A stretch of DNA of 33,260 bases. Source: Shewanella sp. OPT22. GTDB lineage: Bacteria > Pseudomonadota > Gammaproteobacteria > Enterobacterales > Shewanellaceae. The translations under genes were made by a program, and so were the position numbers. Positions 18,241-25,779 of the stretch are shown here, in pieces. The DNA is taken from assembly GCF_004168585.1 (NCBI RefSeq), contig NZ_PGVH01000003.1, positions 1-33,260 on the forward strand. The letters are read 5' to 3'. Under the pieces are notes generated by a model that saw only the letters and a list, made by a program, of their open reading frames with translations, was not told the origin of the DNA and did no database searches. Positions within the stretch are counted from its first letter, which is position 1. Every line of letters begins with the position of its first letter.

Positions 18241-18891
18241 TCATTCTGATGCTTCAGGTTCAACGGTATCCATATGATTTTGATACCAAGAATTAAGTAC
18301 ATTGTATACTTTAGGCTTTCCAAAACCTTTCGTTGATGAAAACGGCTCAACAAGCACTTTTTTATCAAACTTAGCCAGTTTTTTACGAACTTCATTGACC
18401 GCTTTCATACGAGCGCTTTGCGCTAATTTATCCGCTTTAGTCAGCAAAGCCAGAACCGGCAATTCACTCGCAACAGCCCATTCGATCATTTGCATATCAA
18501 GATCTTTCAGAGGGTGACGAATATCCATCAAAACAACAACCCCAGCTAAACTTGATCTCTCTTGTAAATATTCACCTAAAGCTTGTTGCCATTTTTTTTT
18601 CAAGGCCAGTGGGACTTGAGCAAAGCCGTATCCAGGTAAATCCACCAAACGACAATGTTCATTTAATTCAAAAACATTGATTAATTGAGTTCTACCTGGT
18701 GTTTTACTGGTTCTTGCTAAGCTTTTTTGTTCAGTCAGTGTATTTAATGCACTTGACTTACCTGCGTTAGAACGCCCAGCGAAAGCGATTTCTATGCCCT
18801 GTTCAGCGTTCAAGTGCTGATCCAAATGTGCAATGTCTGGGGCACTGATTAGAAACTTAGCTTTACGAAAATCTAACTCTTGGTCAGCCAC
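18241..18891 (-). CDS. engB: Ribosome biogenesis GTPase EngB (YihA/YsxC)
   Basis: Essential small GTPase of 216 residues needed for assembly of the 50S ribosomal subunit. G motifs are clear: G1 [10 protein letters not shown]2 region [11 protein letters not shown]3 DLPGYGFA and G4 LTKADKL. The start is a GTG with GGAG upstream (TTGGAGTAAAAA), which gives the usual N-terminus ahead of FLISAPD. It is transcribed away from cytochrome c4 and ends at its own terminator. Its place beside polA, spf and yihI is conserved across enterobacteria and vibrios. Confidence 0.96.
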   Translation of the reverse strand: MADQELDFRKAKFLISAPDIAHLDQHLNAEQGIEIAFAGRSNAGKSSALNTLTEQKSLARTSKTPGRTQLINVFELNEHCRLVDLPGYGFAQVPLALKKKWQQALGEYLQERSSLAGVVVLMDIRHPLKDLDMQMIEWAVASELPVLALLTKADKLAQSARMKAVNEVRKKLAKFDKKVLVEPFSSTKGFGKPKVYNVLNSWYQNHMDTVEPEASE

Positions 18892-19058
18892 TTTTTACTC
18901 CAATTTTCAAACGCAATACTATAATTATTCAAGGATTGCTTACTTTTCCACGTTTTCGTGTAGAATATTAGCTTGATCACAATATTTGTATGTTATCACG
19001 CTTGCGGGTCATCCTAGTAAGCTCAGGACAATATTTCTTAAAAAGAAGTAGGAACGCC

Positions 19059-19685
19059 ATGAAAAAGTTAGTTTTAGTGCTGTCTGTTATCTTTGCCGCA
19101 CTTTCTGTGTCTGCACAAGCTGCAGAAGGTAACGCAGAAGCCGGTAAAGCAAAAGCTGCCATCTGCGCCGCCTGTCACAGTATGGACGGGAACAGTATGG
19201 TACCTCTGTACCCTAAGTTAGCCGGCCAACACGCCCCTTACTTAACCAAACAATTACATGACTTTAAATCAGCAGCTACCTCTGGTGGCAAAGAAGGTCG
19301 TAACGACCCTATTATGGCTGGTTTTGTTATGGCTTTAAGCGATCAAGATATGGCTGATCTAGCCGCTTACTTCGCAAGCCAAAAAGTTACTCACACTCCT
19401 GCAGCTGAATTTCCTGCAATAGGTAAGAAACTGTACGAAGCAGGTGATGCTGAGCGCGGTATCCCAGCTTGTATGGCTTGCCACGGTCCAGCCGGTAAAG
19501 GTATGGGACTAGCAGGTTTTCCTTCTCTTACAGGTCAACACGCTGTTTACATCAAGGCACAGCTTAATAAGTTCAAAGCTGGTCAGCGTCATAACGACCT
19601 GAATGGTATGATGGAAGGTGTTGCGAAAAAACTTAACGATAGCGATATCGATGCCATCACTAAATATATTGCTTCTTTAAAGTAA
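19059..19685 (+). CDS. Diheme cytochrome c4
   Basis: Periplasmic electron carrier that in gammaproteobacteria feeds electrons toward terminal oxidases. It has 208 residues: a signal peptide (MKKLVLVLSVIFAALSVSAQA) and two c-type haem sites, CAACH (residues 36-40) and CMACH (138-142), in two homologous halves each bearing YPKLAGQHA-like or FPSLTGQHA-like segments. Distal methionine candidates lie in IMAGFVMAL and NGMMEGVA. A longer frame from 18990 is possible, but AGGAAC before the ATG at 19059 and the signal peptide fix the start. A possible promoter is TTGCTT with TAGAAT (18961-18966). It is followed by a strong terminator. Confidence 0.95.
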   Translation: MKKLVLVLSVIFAALSVSAQAAEGNAEAGKAKAAICAACHSMDGNSMVPLYPKLAGQHAPYLTKQLHDFKSAATSGGKEGRNDPIMAGFVMALSDQDMADLAAYFASQKVTHTPAAEFPAIGKKLYEAGDAERGIPACMACHGPAGKGMGLAGFPSLTGQHAVYIKAQLNKFKAGQRHNDLNGMMEGVAKKLNDSDIDAITKYIASLK

Positions 19686-19700
19686 TAAGTGATTGATTAA

Positions 19701-19728
19701 AAAAGGGTGTGTTGTGACACCCTTTTTT
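19701..19728 (+). terminator. Terminator of cytochrome c4
   Basis: AAAAGGGTGT pairs perfectly with ACACCCTTTT over 10 bp, followed by Ts, 16 bases after the stop codon. The A run on the 5' side would let it work on the other strand too. Confidence 0.92.
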
Positions 19729-19740
19729 AACGCCAACAGA

Positions 19741-19778
19741 TTAACGTTAACGTTAACGTCAATTTAAATTTAAATTTA
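19741..19778. repeat. Two adjacent triple hexamer repeats at the csr-like promoter
   Basis: Three copies of TTAACG (19741-19758) are followed, after two bases, by three copies of AATTTA (19761-19778). The second set ends on the base before the -35 hexamer, where an UP element would sit. Its A/T tracts suit alpha-subunit contact. Confidence 0.75.
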
Positions 19779-19807
19779 TTGACTTTTTTTTGTAACTTGG
19801 GTTTAAT
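19779..19807 (+). promoter_or_regulatory. Strong sigma-70 promoter of the Csr-like RNA
   Basis: TTGACT (19779-19784), 17-base spacer, TTTAAT (19802-19807): 5 of 6 matches in each hexamer and ideal spacing. With the AT-rich repeats upstream this is one of the best promoters in the window. No coding sequence follows for over 600 bases, consistent with an RNA gene. Start would be near 19814. Confidence 0.75.
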
Positions 19808-19813
19808 GCGCCC

Positions 19814-20367
19814 TGTACCGAGATAAGCCCAACTGTTCATAAAAAAATAACATTTATCTATTGAACAGATTTCGGACACAACATTTAAGATATAAGAATA
19901 AAGTTAAGCTAATAATAATAACATTCGTTAAAACCGCTCTCTAAAAATAATAAGAGTCGAGGCTTTAATTTAAAGTCCAGGTTATCAACATTGTAAGGAA
20001 CGACTGATTTTAGTCACTTCGCATTTTTGCATTGCCTTACACCCTTTGAGGTATTTACTTTTTCAAGTTGAAGGATTCAGCAAGAACAAGCTAAATGCAC
20101 TCACATCAACAATAACATGGATGGTTTATTTTGCATCACAGACGATGTACTGATGACAAATGTCGTCAATCTAAAAGTCACGATAGTGACACTAACAAAA
20201 AGCGTCTGGAAGACCAATAATAATAAGTTCGATGCAAGGAAAGCTGTTAGTCAAGATACCGACCGGGAGCGTCGCTACGCAAGTATGGATACTTGGGATC
20301 AAGAATAAGGTGTCCTTGACACTCAAAACTATAGGCTGCAGAGTCAAATCTGCAGCCTTTTTCTTTT
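19814..20367 (+). ncRNA. CsrB/CsrC (Rsm)-family regulatory RNA
   Basis: RNAs of this family sequester the translational repressor CsrA/RsmA through GGA motifs in hairpin loops. Here many GGAs sit in loops: TGAA-GGA-TTCA (20069-20079), AATAAC/GTTTATT with loop ATGGATG (20111-20130), GTCT-GGA-AGAC (20204-20214), CGAC/GTCG with loop CGGGAGC (20260-20274), AAGTA-TGGA-TACTT (20281-20294) and CTTG-GGAT-CAAG (20292-20303). It ends with a perfect 9-bp terminator, GGCTGCAGA/TCTGCAGCC (20334-20357), and T run. Upstream stem-loops include CTGTTCA/TGAACAG and TGTAAGG/CCTTACA (to 20041). E. coli csrC lies in the same place, between engB and yihI. The 5' end is less sure: the promoter at 19779 gives ~555 nt, long for the family, and a start nearer 20050 is possible. 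Whether it is closer to CsrB or CsrC cannot be told by eye. Confidence 0.82.
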
Positions 20368-20368
20368 G

Positions 20369-20377
20369 TGATACAAT
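20369..20377 (+). promoter_or_regulatory. Extended -10 promoter of yihI
   Basis: TG, one base, TACAAT (20372-20377) lies directly after the csr-like terminator and 40 bases before the yihI ATG. This gives yihI its own start after the RNA gene ends. Confidence 0.5.
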
Positions 20378-20416
20378 ACGCTCAATTTCCTATCCATTAG
20401 CTCTCTGAAGAACACT

Positions 20417-20947
20417 ATGGCACGCAGTAAAAAAACTCGTAAAGTAAATGAAAATGCGCCTAAGCATGCGCCAAGAACCAAAAAAGCCGATCGCCAAGTG
20501 ATCGGCAAGAAACGTAACAATGGTAAAAAGCCAGGAAGTCGTCAAAACGAATCCCAGTTAAAATCTGACTCACGTGTTGCTGGTACACCAAAAGATCCAC
20601 GACACGGCAGTAAAAAAGCCATTTCGTTAACGGTTGAAGCCCCTAAAAAAGTCGCTTCTTCACCAAAACCTAAACAGCCAAAAATAGATGATCAACAGCG
20701 GTTACTGCAACTAGAAGAAGATCCAAGACTTAACCAATTACTGGATCAGTTAGAAGAAGGTCGTGTACTCGCTGCTGAAGACGAGAAGTGGTTGAATACT
20801 CAATTAGACGAAATGGAGCGTCTAATGGACAAATTAGGCTTAACTGCTGAAGATGATATAAAGCCAGCACCAACGGATAAAGACGAACAACTGTTACAAC
20901 AGTTTGAGTCAGGTGAGTCCGCGTTAGATATGTATCGTCAGGACTAA
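20417..20947 (+). CDS. yihI: Der GTPase-activating protein YihI
   Basis: Small cytosolic protein of 176 residues that stimulates the ribosome-assembly GTPase Der (EngA). The first ~90 residues are strongly basic and probably disordered (MARSKKTRKVN, KKADRQVIGKKRNNGKKPGS). The C-terminal half is acidic and helical (LEEDPRLNQLLDQLEEGR, DEKWLNTQLDEMERLMDKLGL), the typical YihI make-up. ATG with a weak GAAGAA-type site. It is 2 bases from the DUF2489 gene, so the two are cotranscribed. Together with engB next door, the locus groups two ribosome-assembly functions. Confidence 0.93.
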   Translation: MARSKKTRKVNENAPKHAPRTKKADRQVIGKKRNNGKKPGSRQNESQLKSDSRVAGTPKDPRHGSKKAISLTVEAPKKVASSPKPKQPKIDDQQRLLQLEEDPRLNQLLDQLEEGRVLAAEDEKWLNTQLDEMERLMDKLGLTAEDDIKPAPTDKDEQLLQQFESGESALDMYRQD

Positions 20948-20949
20948 TT

Positions 20950-21420
20950 ATGGTTACGGCATTATTTATTGTTGGTTTCATCATTATTGTGAGTCTTACA
21001 GCTTATGCCACCAAGTTGATGTTACAGCTGCGAAAGCAAACACGAGCTAAAGAACAGCTTAAACAACAAAAGCACGAACAAGCTAAGGCCAAGAAAGAAT
21101 CCATCCTAGAAGATGTTCGCTATATTGCTGCGGCGATGCTTGAAGAGCGTTGTGAACTGTCAGAAGGCGTCGTGCGCATTGCTCGTCTATTTGAAGTTAT
21201 TTCATTAACTGAGCAAGTGAATGTTCGATACCCGATGCTTTATCAACACTTTGAAGTGATTCGCGAGCATCCTATTATGGAACATCGTAAAGCGCTACCG
21301 AAGCGTGAACGCATGCAACTGGATATGCAGCGCATGAAATCTGAAGCGGCATTAGAGGCTGAGATTTTAAAAGAAGCAGAAAGCTTACAACACTTTAAAT
21401 TGGAAACCGTACTTCATTAA
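20950..21420 (+). CDS. DUF2489-type membrane-anchored protein
   Basis: A 156-residue protein of unknown function that accompanies yihI in Shewanella and vibrio relatives (DUF2489 type, by recall of the context and pattern). An N-terminal membrane helix (about residues 2-24, TALFIVGFIIIVSLTAYATKL) is followed by a highly charged, probably coiled-coil stretch (QLRKQTRAKEQLKQQKHEQ) and a soluble helical domain containing EERCELSEGVVRIARLFEVI. The topology suggests a single anchor with a cytoplasmic domain. It begins 2 bases after the yihI stop and ends at a clear terminator. Confidence 0.82.
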   Translation: MVTALFIVGFIIIVSLTAYATKLMLQLRKQTRAKEQLKQQKHEQAKAKKESILEDVRYIAAAMLEERCELSEGVVRIARLFEVISLTEQVNVRYPMLYQHFEVIREHPIMEHRKALPKRERMQLDMQRMKSEAALEAEILKEAESLQHFKLETVLH

Positions 21421-21424
21421 TGAG

Positions 21425-21450
21425 AAAGAGCAGCTTCTGCTGCTCTTTTT
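21425..21450 (+). terminator. Terminator after the yihI operon
   Basis: AAAGAGCAGC/GCTGCTCTTT, a 10-bp stem with loop TTCT and five Ts in the tail, lies 5 bases after the stop. It stands between convergent genes and may also act on the amidohydrolase transcript. Confidence 0.9.
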
Positions 21451-21457
21451 GCAACAT

Positions 21458-22732
21458 TTACTGTTTTAAAACCTTACCCGCCTTAATGACCAAGTTTGGC
21501 GTTTCTAATAGCTCAACCTCTTGTAACGGGTCGCCAGCGACACCAACCAAATCAGCCCACTTCCCTTTAGCAATATGACCAATATTGCCTTCACCAAGTC
21601 GCTCTGCCGCTACGTAGGTCGCACTTCTGATAGCCTCGAACGCTGGCATTCCAGCATCTACCATCAACTTAAACTCTTTGCCATTCTCACCATGAGCAAA
21701 TACACCCGCATCTGTGCCAAAGGCAATAGTTACTCCAGCTTTATATGCTTTTGCAAAGGTTTCTTGAATCTTTGGACCAATAGTGGCGGCCTTTGGACGA
21801 ACCACTTCAGGGAAGAATCCACCTATTTTTGCTTTTTCTGCTACGTAGGCACCCGCACTCAATGTAGGAACGAGCGCCACATCATTCTTCTTCATCAAAC
21901 TGAATAACTCGTCATCAAGGTAAGTCCCATGTTCAATGGTATCGACCCCCGCAAGAATGGCTCGTTTAATGCCCTCTTTTCCATGACCATGAACGGCCAC
22001 TTTAAAGCCGTAGTCTTTTGCTGCAGCCACAATAGCCTCAAGTTCATTATCAGTAAATTGAGGGTTTTGACCGCTTTTGGCTACTGATAATACACCACCA
22101 GTAGCGGTAATCTTTATGAGATCAGCGCCTTCTTTATAACGTTGCCTAACGGCTTTAAATGCGTCCTCAACGCCATTGATAACACCATGTTTAGGTCCAG
22201 GGTCTCCCATTAACTCAAGATTGCGCCCATTAGTATGGTCGGCATGACCACCCGTCGTTGCAATCGATGTTCCTGCAGTGTAAATCCTAGGGCCCTGAAT
22301 GTAACCCTTTGCGATAGCACCTCTTAACGCCACTGAGGCATTACCTGAGTCACCCAAGTCACGAATCGTTGTAAAGCCAGCATCAAGTGTTTTTTGCGCA
22401 TACAAACTGCCGCGTAACGCAATATCGGCAGGATTCAGTGTAAATGGCTCCATGTAAGACTTAGGTCCACCTTGATATGATAAGTGTGTATGCATATCGA
22501 TAAAGCCAGGCATCACAGTACCCTTGCTATAATCGATAACAACATCATCACTCGAAGGTGTAACAAACCCTGCTTTTACGGCGATGATCTTGTCATCTTT
22601 TATGATAATGGTCTTATTCTTAGACGGCACAGCACTTTTACCATCAATGAGCTGACCGGCATATATCATGGTATCTGCCAGTGCATTCACACTGAGCATC
22701 GTTAAGCTGGCTGCAAGTAGGGTTCGCTTCAT
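21458..22732 (-). CDS. Exported metal-dependent amidohydrolase (prolidase-like)
   Basis: Predicted periplasmic member of the amidohydrolase superfamily, 424 residues. After a signal peptide ([19 protein letters not shown]) comes the metal-binding HxH in [13 protein letters not shown] (His81, His83), the candidate carboxylated Lys in [11 protein letters not shown], His in KVAVHGHG and [11 protein letters not shown], and the last Asp in [13 protein letters not shown]. This pattern fits imidazolonepropionase-like and Xaa-Pro/Xaa-Arg dipeptidase-like enzymes, often annotated as prolidase-type; the substrate cannot be read from sequence. It probably trims small peptides or cyclic amides in the periplasm. 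It stands alone, convergent with the yihI operon and divergent from hemN. Confidence 0.85.
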   Translation of the reverse strand: MKRTLLAASLTMLSVNALADTMIYAGQLIDGKSAVPSKNKTIIIKDDKIIAVKAGFVTPSSDDVVIDYSKGTVMPGFIDMHTHLSYQGGPKSYMEPFTLNPADIALRGSLYAQKTLDAGFTTIRDLGDSGNASVALRGAIAKGYIQGPRIYTAGTSIATTGGHADHTNGRNLELMGDPGPKHGVINGVEDAFKAVRQRYKEGADLIKITATGGVLSVAKSGQNPQFTDNELEAIVAAAKDYGFKVAVHGHGKEGIKRAILAGVDTIEHGTYLDDELFSLMKKNDVALVPTLSAGAYVAEKAKIGGFFPEVVRPKAATIGPKIQETFAKAYKAGVTIAFGTDAGVFAHGENGKEFKLMVDAGMPAFEAIRSATYVAAERLGEGNIGHIAKGKWADLVGVAGDPLQEVELLETPNLVIKAGKVLKQ

Positions 22733-22810
22733 ATTATGTTTTCCATTTTTTTCTTGTTTTATAACATCCTATCGTAAACCTTTAGTTATTAACAAACTGT
22801 AAAAAACACA

Positions 22811-22822
22811 TGATTTATATCA
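22811..22822 (+). promoter_or_regulatory. FNR-type dyad upstream of hemN
   Basis: The dyad TGAT-TTAT-ATCA matches the core of the FNR consensus TTGAT-N4-ATCAA, with one mismatch in each outer base. CRP also binds related half-sites. It lies 102 bp before the hemN start, in the gap shared with the divergent amidohydrolase. Anaerobic induction of hemN through an FNR/EtrA-type regulator would suit an oxygen-independent enzyme. Confidence 0.55.
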
Positions 22823-22923
22823 CTGTCAAATTCACAACCTGCTTTAGATCAAAGTTTTGAATGCTGAGTTAAGGCATACTTCGCTCAATTCTACAGATTA
22901 ACCCTAAAGCCGGAGGAAAGGTT

Positions 22924-24300
22924 TTGAGTCATTTACCTACAATTAGCTGGGATCAGTCGATGATCGAGAAGTACAACTACAGTGGCCCTCGCTATACCTC
23001 TTATCCGACAGCTTTAGAGTTTGATGATGGCTTCAGCCACCAGCAGTTATTGACGGCGATTGAAACCAGTAAAAGCCGTCAACTATCGCTTTATATCCAT
23101 ATCCCATTTTGCGCTAAGCTTTGCTATTACTGCGGCTGTAATAAAATAATTACTCGCCATAAGCATAAAGCAGAGCAATATCTTGAGTATTTAAAGACAG
23201 AAATCATCAAACGTGCGCCTTTGTTTAAAGATTATCAAGTGACCCAAATGCATTGGGGGGGGGGTACACCGACATATTTGGAGCCAGAACAAATCTTGTG
23301 GCTTACCAAACAACTGAAATCTGCTTTTAACTTCGCTGATAAAGGTGAGTATTCGATTGAAATCGACCCTCGTGAAATTGAGTTATCTATGTTGGATACG
23401 CTCAAAGAAGCTGGCTTCAATCGTATTTCTGTTGGGGTTCAGGACTTTAATAAACAAGTTCAGGTTGCAGTCAATCGCGAACAAGACGAACAGTTTATTT
23501 TCGATTTAATTGGCCGAGCCAAAGCACTTGGATTTGTTTCGACTAACGTAGATTTGATCTACGGTCTACCACATCAAACACCCGAAAGTTTTGCCAAAAC
23601 CATTGACCGCATCATCGAGTTATCTCCTGATCGTTTATCCGTGTTTAACTATGCTCATTTACCCGCTCGTTTTGCCGCTCAGCGTAAAATTAAAGATGCT
23701 GATATGCCATCCCCCGCCGCTAAACTCGAAATTTTGCATCAAACGATTGAGTCTCTAACAAGTGCAGGTTACCAATTTATTGGTATGGATCACTTTGCTA
23801 AGCCTGACGATGAGCTCGCTCGCTTGCAGCGTGAAGGCAAACTTCATCGTAACTTTCAGGGTTATACCACTCAAGAAGAATGTGATTTGCTGGGTTTAGG
23901 TGTCTCTTCCATCAGCCAAATTGGTGATTGTTATGCGCAAAACCAAAAAGAAGTTCGTGAATACTATCGAGCGATTGATGAGCAAGAACACGCACTTTGG
24001 AAAGGTTGTTCTTTAGATCGTGACGATGAAATTCGTCGTGCCGTCATTAAACAGCTGATTTGTCACTTCGAGCTGGATATGACCGAGATGGAGCAACAGC
24101 TTGGTATTGAATTTGAAACTTACTTTGCAGAAGATCTGAAGCTACTTCAAACCTTTATAAATGATGAGCTTGTAAATCTAAATAATCGGGTTCTTACCGT
24201 GAGTGCTACAGGCCATCTACTTATTCGCAATATTTGTATGTGTTTTGATAAGTACTTCAGGGAAAAAGCGCGTCAGCAACAGTTCTCAAGAGTGATTTAA
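22924..24300 (+). CDS. hemN: Oxygen-independent coproporphyrinogen III oxidase
   Basis: Radical-SAM enzyme that decarboxylates coproporphyrinogen III to protoporphyrinogen IX without oxygen, for haem synthesis. The 458-residue chain matches E. coli HemN end to end. The iron-sulfur cluster motif is IPFCAKLCYYCGC (Cys63, 67, 70), followed by the SAM-binding HWGGGTPTYL, then EIDPREIEL, GVQDFN, DLIYGLPHQTPESFA, GYQFIGMDHFA and the ending ARQQQFSRVI. The start is a TTG with GGAGGAAAGG upstream; it gives MSHLPTISWD, in register with known HemN N-termini. A ten-G homopolymer encodes the GGG of HWGGG. It converges on a cytochrome b gene. Confidence 0.97.
   Translation: MSHLPTISWDQSMIEKYNYSGPRYTSYPTALEFDDGFSHQQLLTAIETSKSRQLSLYIHIPFCAKLCYYCGCNKIITRHKHKAEQYLEYLKTEIIKRAPLFKDYQVTQMHWGGGTPTYLEPEQILWLTKQLKSAFNFADKGEYSIEIDPREIELSMLDTLKEAGFNRISVGVQDFNKQVQVAVNREQDEQFIFDLIGRAKALGFVSTNVDLIYGLPHQTPESFAKTIDRIIELSPDRLSVFNYAHLPARFAAQRKIKDADMPSPAAKLEILHQTIESLTSAGYQFIGMDHFAKPDDELARLQREGKLHRNFQGYTTQEECDLLGLGVSSISQIGDCYAQNQKEVREYYRAIDEQEHALWKGCSLDRDDEIRRAVIKQLICHFELDMTEMEQQLGIEFETYFAEDLKLLQTFINDELVNLNNRVLTVSATGHLLIRNICMCFDKYFREKARQQQFSRVI
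23255..23264 (+). repeat. Ten-G homopolymer inside hemN
   Basis: Ten consecutive Gs encode the end of Trp and three Gly of the HWGGGTPTYL motif, using GGG for Gly where synonymous codons would break the run. As given, the frame is intact through it. Such tracts are prone to slippage in replication, transcription and sequencing. Confidence 0.95.
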
Positions 24301-24310
24301 CGCATCTTTT

Positions 24311-24340
24311 TAAGGCCGAAGTTATTCGTCTTCGGCCTTA
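24311..24340. terminator. Stem-loop between hemN and the cytochrome b gene
   Basis: A perfect 11-bp stem, TAAGGCCGAAG/CTTCGGCCTTA with loop TTATTCGT, begins 10 bases after hemN. It also encodes the last codons of the convergent cytochrome gene. Neither side has a proper T tail, so its strength as a terminator is uncertain. Confidence 0.55.
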
Positions 24341-25035
24341 CCCTCTATTAGTTTATTTCCTGAAAACATCGCTGAAATGATACCTGGGTGCTGTTTAACT
24401 TCCGTTTTTATTGCTGCCAAGATGTGCATAACAATTAAGAGCATCAATAGATACACCGAATAACGATGTACATTCCCCATCAGTGATTTGAAGGGCTTAA
24501 GCTGCTCCATCGCAGCCGAGTCAACAAACGTGGCATCATAGGGGCGTATCTTAGAGGGCATTTCCCCTCGCTCAGCAATGAACGTTTGCACTGTGGAACC
24601 AAAGGGAGGGTAATAGATATCAGTACCCGCTCTCACTAACCCCGTAATCATTATGGTACTCAATAATACAAACATGATCACGACCGAAATGCGTCCTAGA
24701 GGTGTATGACCAATATATTGAGGCTGATTTCCTTCAGCCTTCTGTGCCTGATAATGTGAGATTTCGGTGAGTGTTACTCGTTTGCGGATAAGCGCTGAGT
24801 GCCTTGGTGCACACCAGCCCCACAACAGACGAATGATAAGGTTTAGTGTAAAACCATAACCAATGAATACGTGAAGTTTTTTCAGACCAATTTTTGCATC
24901 TGTGCCAGTAATGCCTAATGACGCTTTATTCATCATTAGCAAACCAAGCGCAATTAGTGCAAAAACAAAAATAACATTGAGCCAGTGGAAAATACGACGA
25001 GGTAAATCCCAGACTTTGTGAACCTTACTAGACAA
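24322..25035 (-). CDS. Membrane cytochrome b (b/b6 or Ni-Fe hydrogenase b-type domain)
   Basis: Inner-membrane dihaem cytochrome b of 237 residues with four to five helices. The pattern is VWDLPRRIFHWLNVIFVFALIA (first haem His), LKKLHVFIGYGFTLNLIIRLLWG, a third helix VVIMFVLLSTIMITGLV, a periplasmic loop, and NVHRYSVYLLMLLIVMHILAAI (two more His). Such proteins pass electrons between quinol and c-type cytochromes or a dehydrogenase; no partner lies beside it, so the donor and acceptor are unknown. The frame starts at TTG with weak GAG-type spacing. It follows the iron ABC transporter ATPase by 51 bases on the same strand and may share its transcript and iron control. Confidence 0.82.
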   Translation of the reverse strand: MSSKVHKVWDLPRRIFHWLNVIFVFALIALGLLMMNKASLGITGTDAKIGLKKLHVFIGYGFTLNLIIRLLWGWCAPRHSALIRKRVTLTEISHYQAQKAEGNQPQYIGHTPLGRISVVIMFVLLSTIMITGLVRAGTDIYYPPFGSTVQTFIAERGEMPSKIRPYDATFVDSAAMEQLKPFKSLMGNVHRYSVYLLMLLIVMHILAAIKTEVKQHPGIISAMFSGNKLIEGKAEDE

Positions 25036-25086
25036 AGGAAAACTCTAATCTAAAAAATTATATCTCAGATTATATAAGACAAAAGC

Positions 25087-25779
25087 TTAACCTACCGTTA
25101 ACGCACGCTTGATGGTTCCACTTTCCATTTCAGCCACTTTATCCGCAAAGGTTTTTGCCTCTTGCTGAGAATGAGTAACAAAAATAACGGTGACGCCTTG
25201 CGCCTTAAAAATCATTCTCAACTCTTCCATGATGCTCGACTTTAGGTGACAGTCGATATTTGAAAAAGGCTCATCCATCAACAGAATCTTGGGCTTGGGA
25301 GCCAGCGCTCTTGCGACCGCAACTCGTTGTTGCTGTCCACCAGAAAGCTCATGAGGATAACGCTCATGATAATTTTGCAAGTCGACTAACCGCAAACATT
25401 CTTTAACTCTCTCCGCTTGCTGTTTTTTGGGTTGTTGATTTAAACCAAAGGAAATATTTTCGGCGACCGTTAAATGTGGGAACAGTGCATAGTCTTGAAA
25501 TACGAAACCTATATTGCGCTGTTGTGTCGGCACAAACTGCTTGCCTTCTACGCACTGTCCTGCGATGACAATGTTCCCTCTATTCGGCTTCAAAAGCCCT
25601 GCTACCAATTTCAACACCGCCGTCTTACCGCAGCCACTTGCACCTAGCAAGCATAAGATTTCACCAGCATTCAAAGATAAAGATAACTCAGAAACAATCT
25701 GATTACCTTCAATGTGATAATGCAAATTTTCTAATTTCAAAACAGGAGCATCAATCATTTGTTGTTGGTCTTGGGTCAT
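25087..25779 (-). CDS. Ferric iron ABC transporter, ATP-binding protein (FbpC-like)
   Basis: Cytoplasmic ATPase that powers iron import. Walker A GASGCGKT, Q-loop GFVFQDYALFPHLT, signature LSGGQQQRVAVARAL, Walker B ILLMDEPFSNID and switch His in FVTHSQ are all intact. At 230 residues it is the nucleotide-binding domain only; well-known FbpC/PotA-type proteins are about 350 residues with a C-terminal regulatory domain, which is missing here. The protein ends naturally soon after VAEMESGTIKR, so this seems a genuine short form. Its ATG overlaps the permease stop by one base (TAATG), giving translational coupling. Confidence 0.9.
   Translation of the reverse strand: MTQDQQQMIDAPVLKLENLHYHIEGNQIVSELSLSLNAGEILCLLGASGCGKTAVLKLVAGLLKPNRGNIVIAGQCVEGKQFVPTQQRNIGFVFQDYALFPHLTVAENISFGLNQQPKKQQAERVKECLRLVDLQNYHERYPHELSGGQQQRVAVARALAPKPKILLMDEPFSNIDCHLKSSIMEELRMIFKAQGVTVIFVTHSQQEAKTFADKVAEMESGTIKRALTVG

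Noticed and set aside
18093-18296. 67-codon open frame on the plus strand
   Set aside because: It crosses two terminators and the 3' end of engB, and overlaps the candidate sRNA.
19990-20042. GacA/UvrY upstream activating site (TGTAAG ... CTTACA)
   Set aside because: The arms TGTAAGG and CCTTACA are far more than 6 bases apart, so they fit an RNA stem rather than the 18-bp binding palindrome.
20117-20308. 63-codon open frame on the plus strand
   Set aside because: It lies wholly within the GGA-hairpin region of the Csr-like RNA; no ribosome site and no protein-like pattern.
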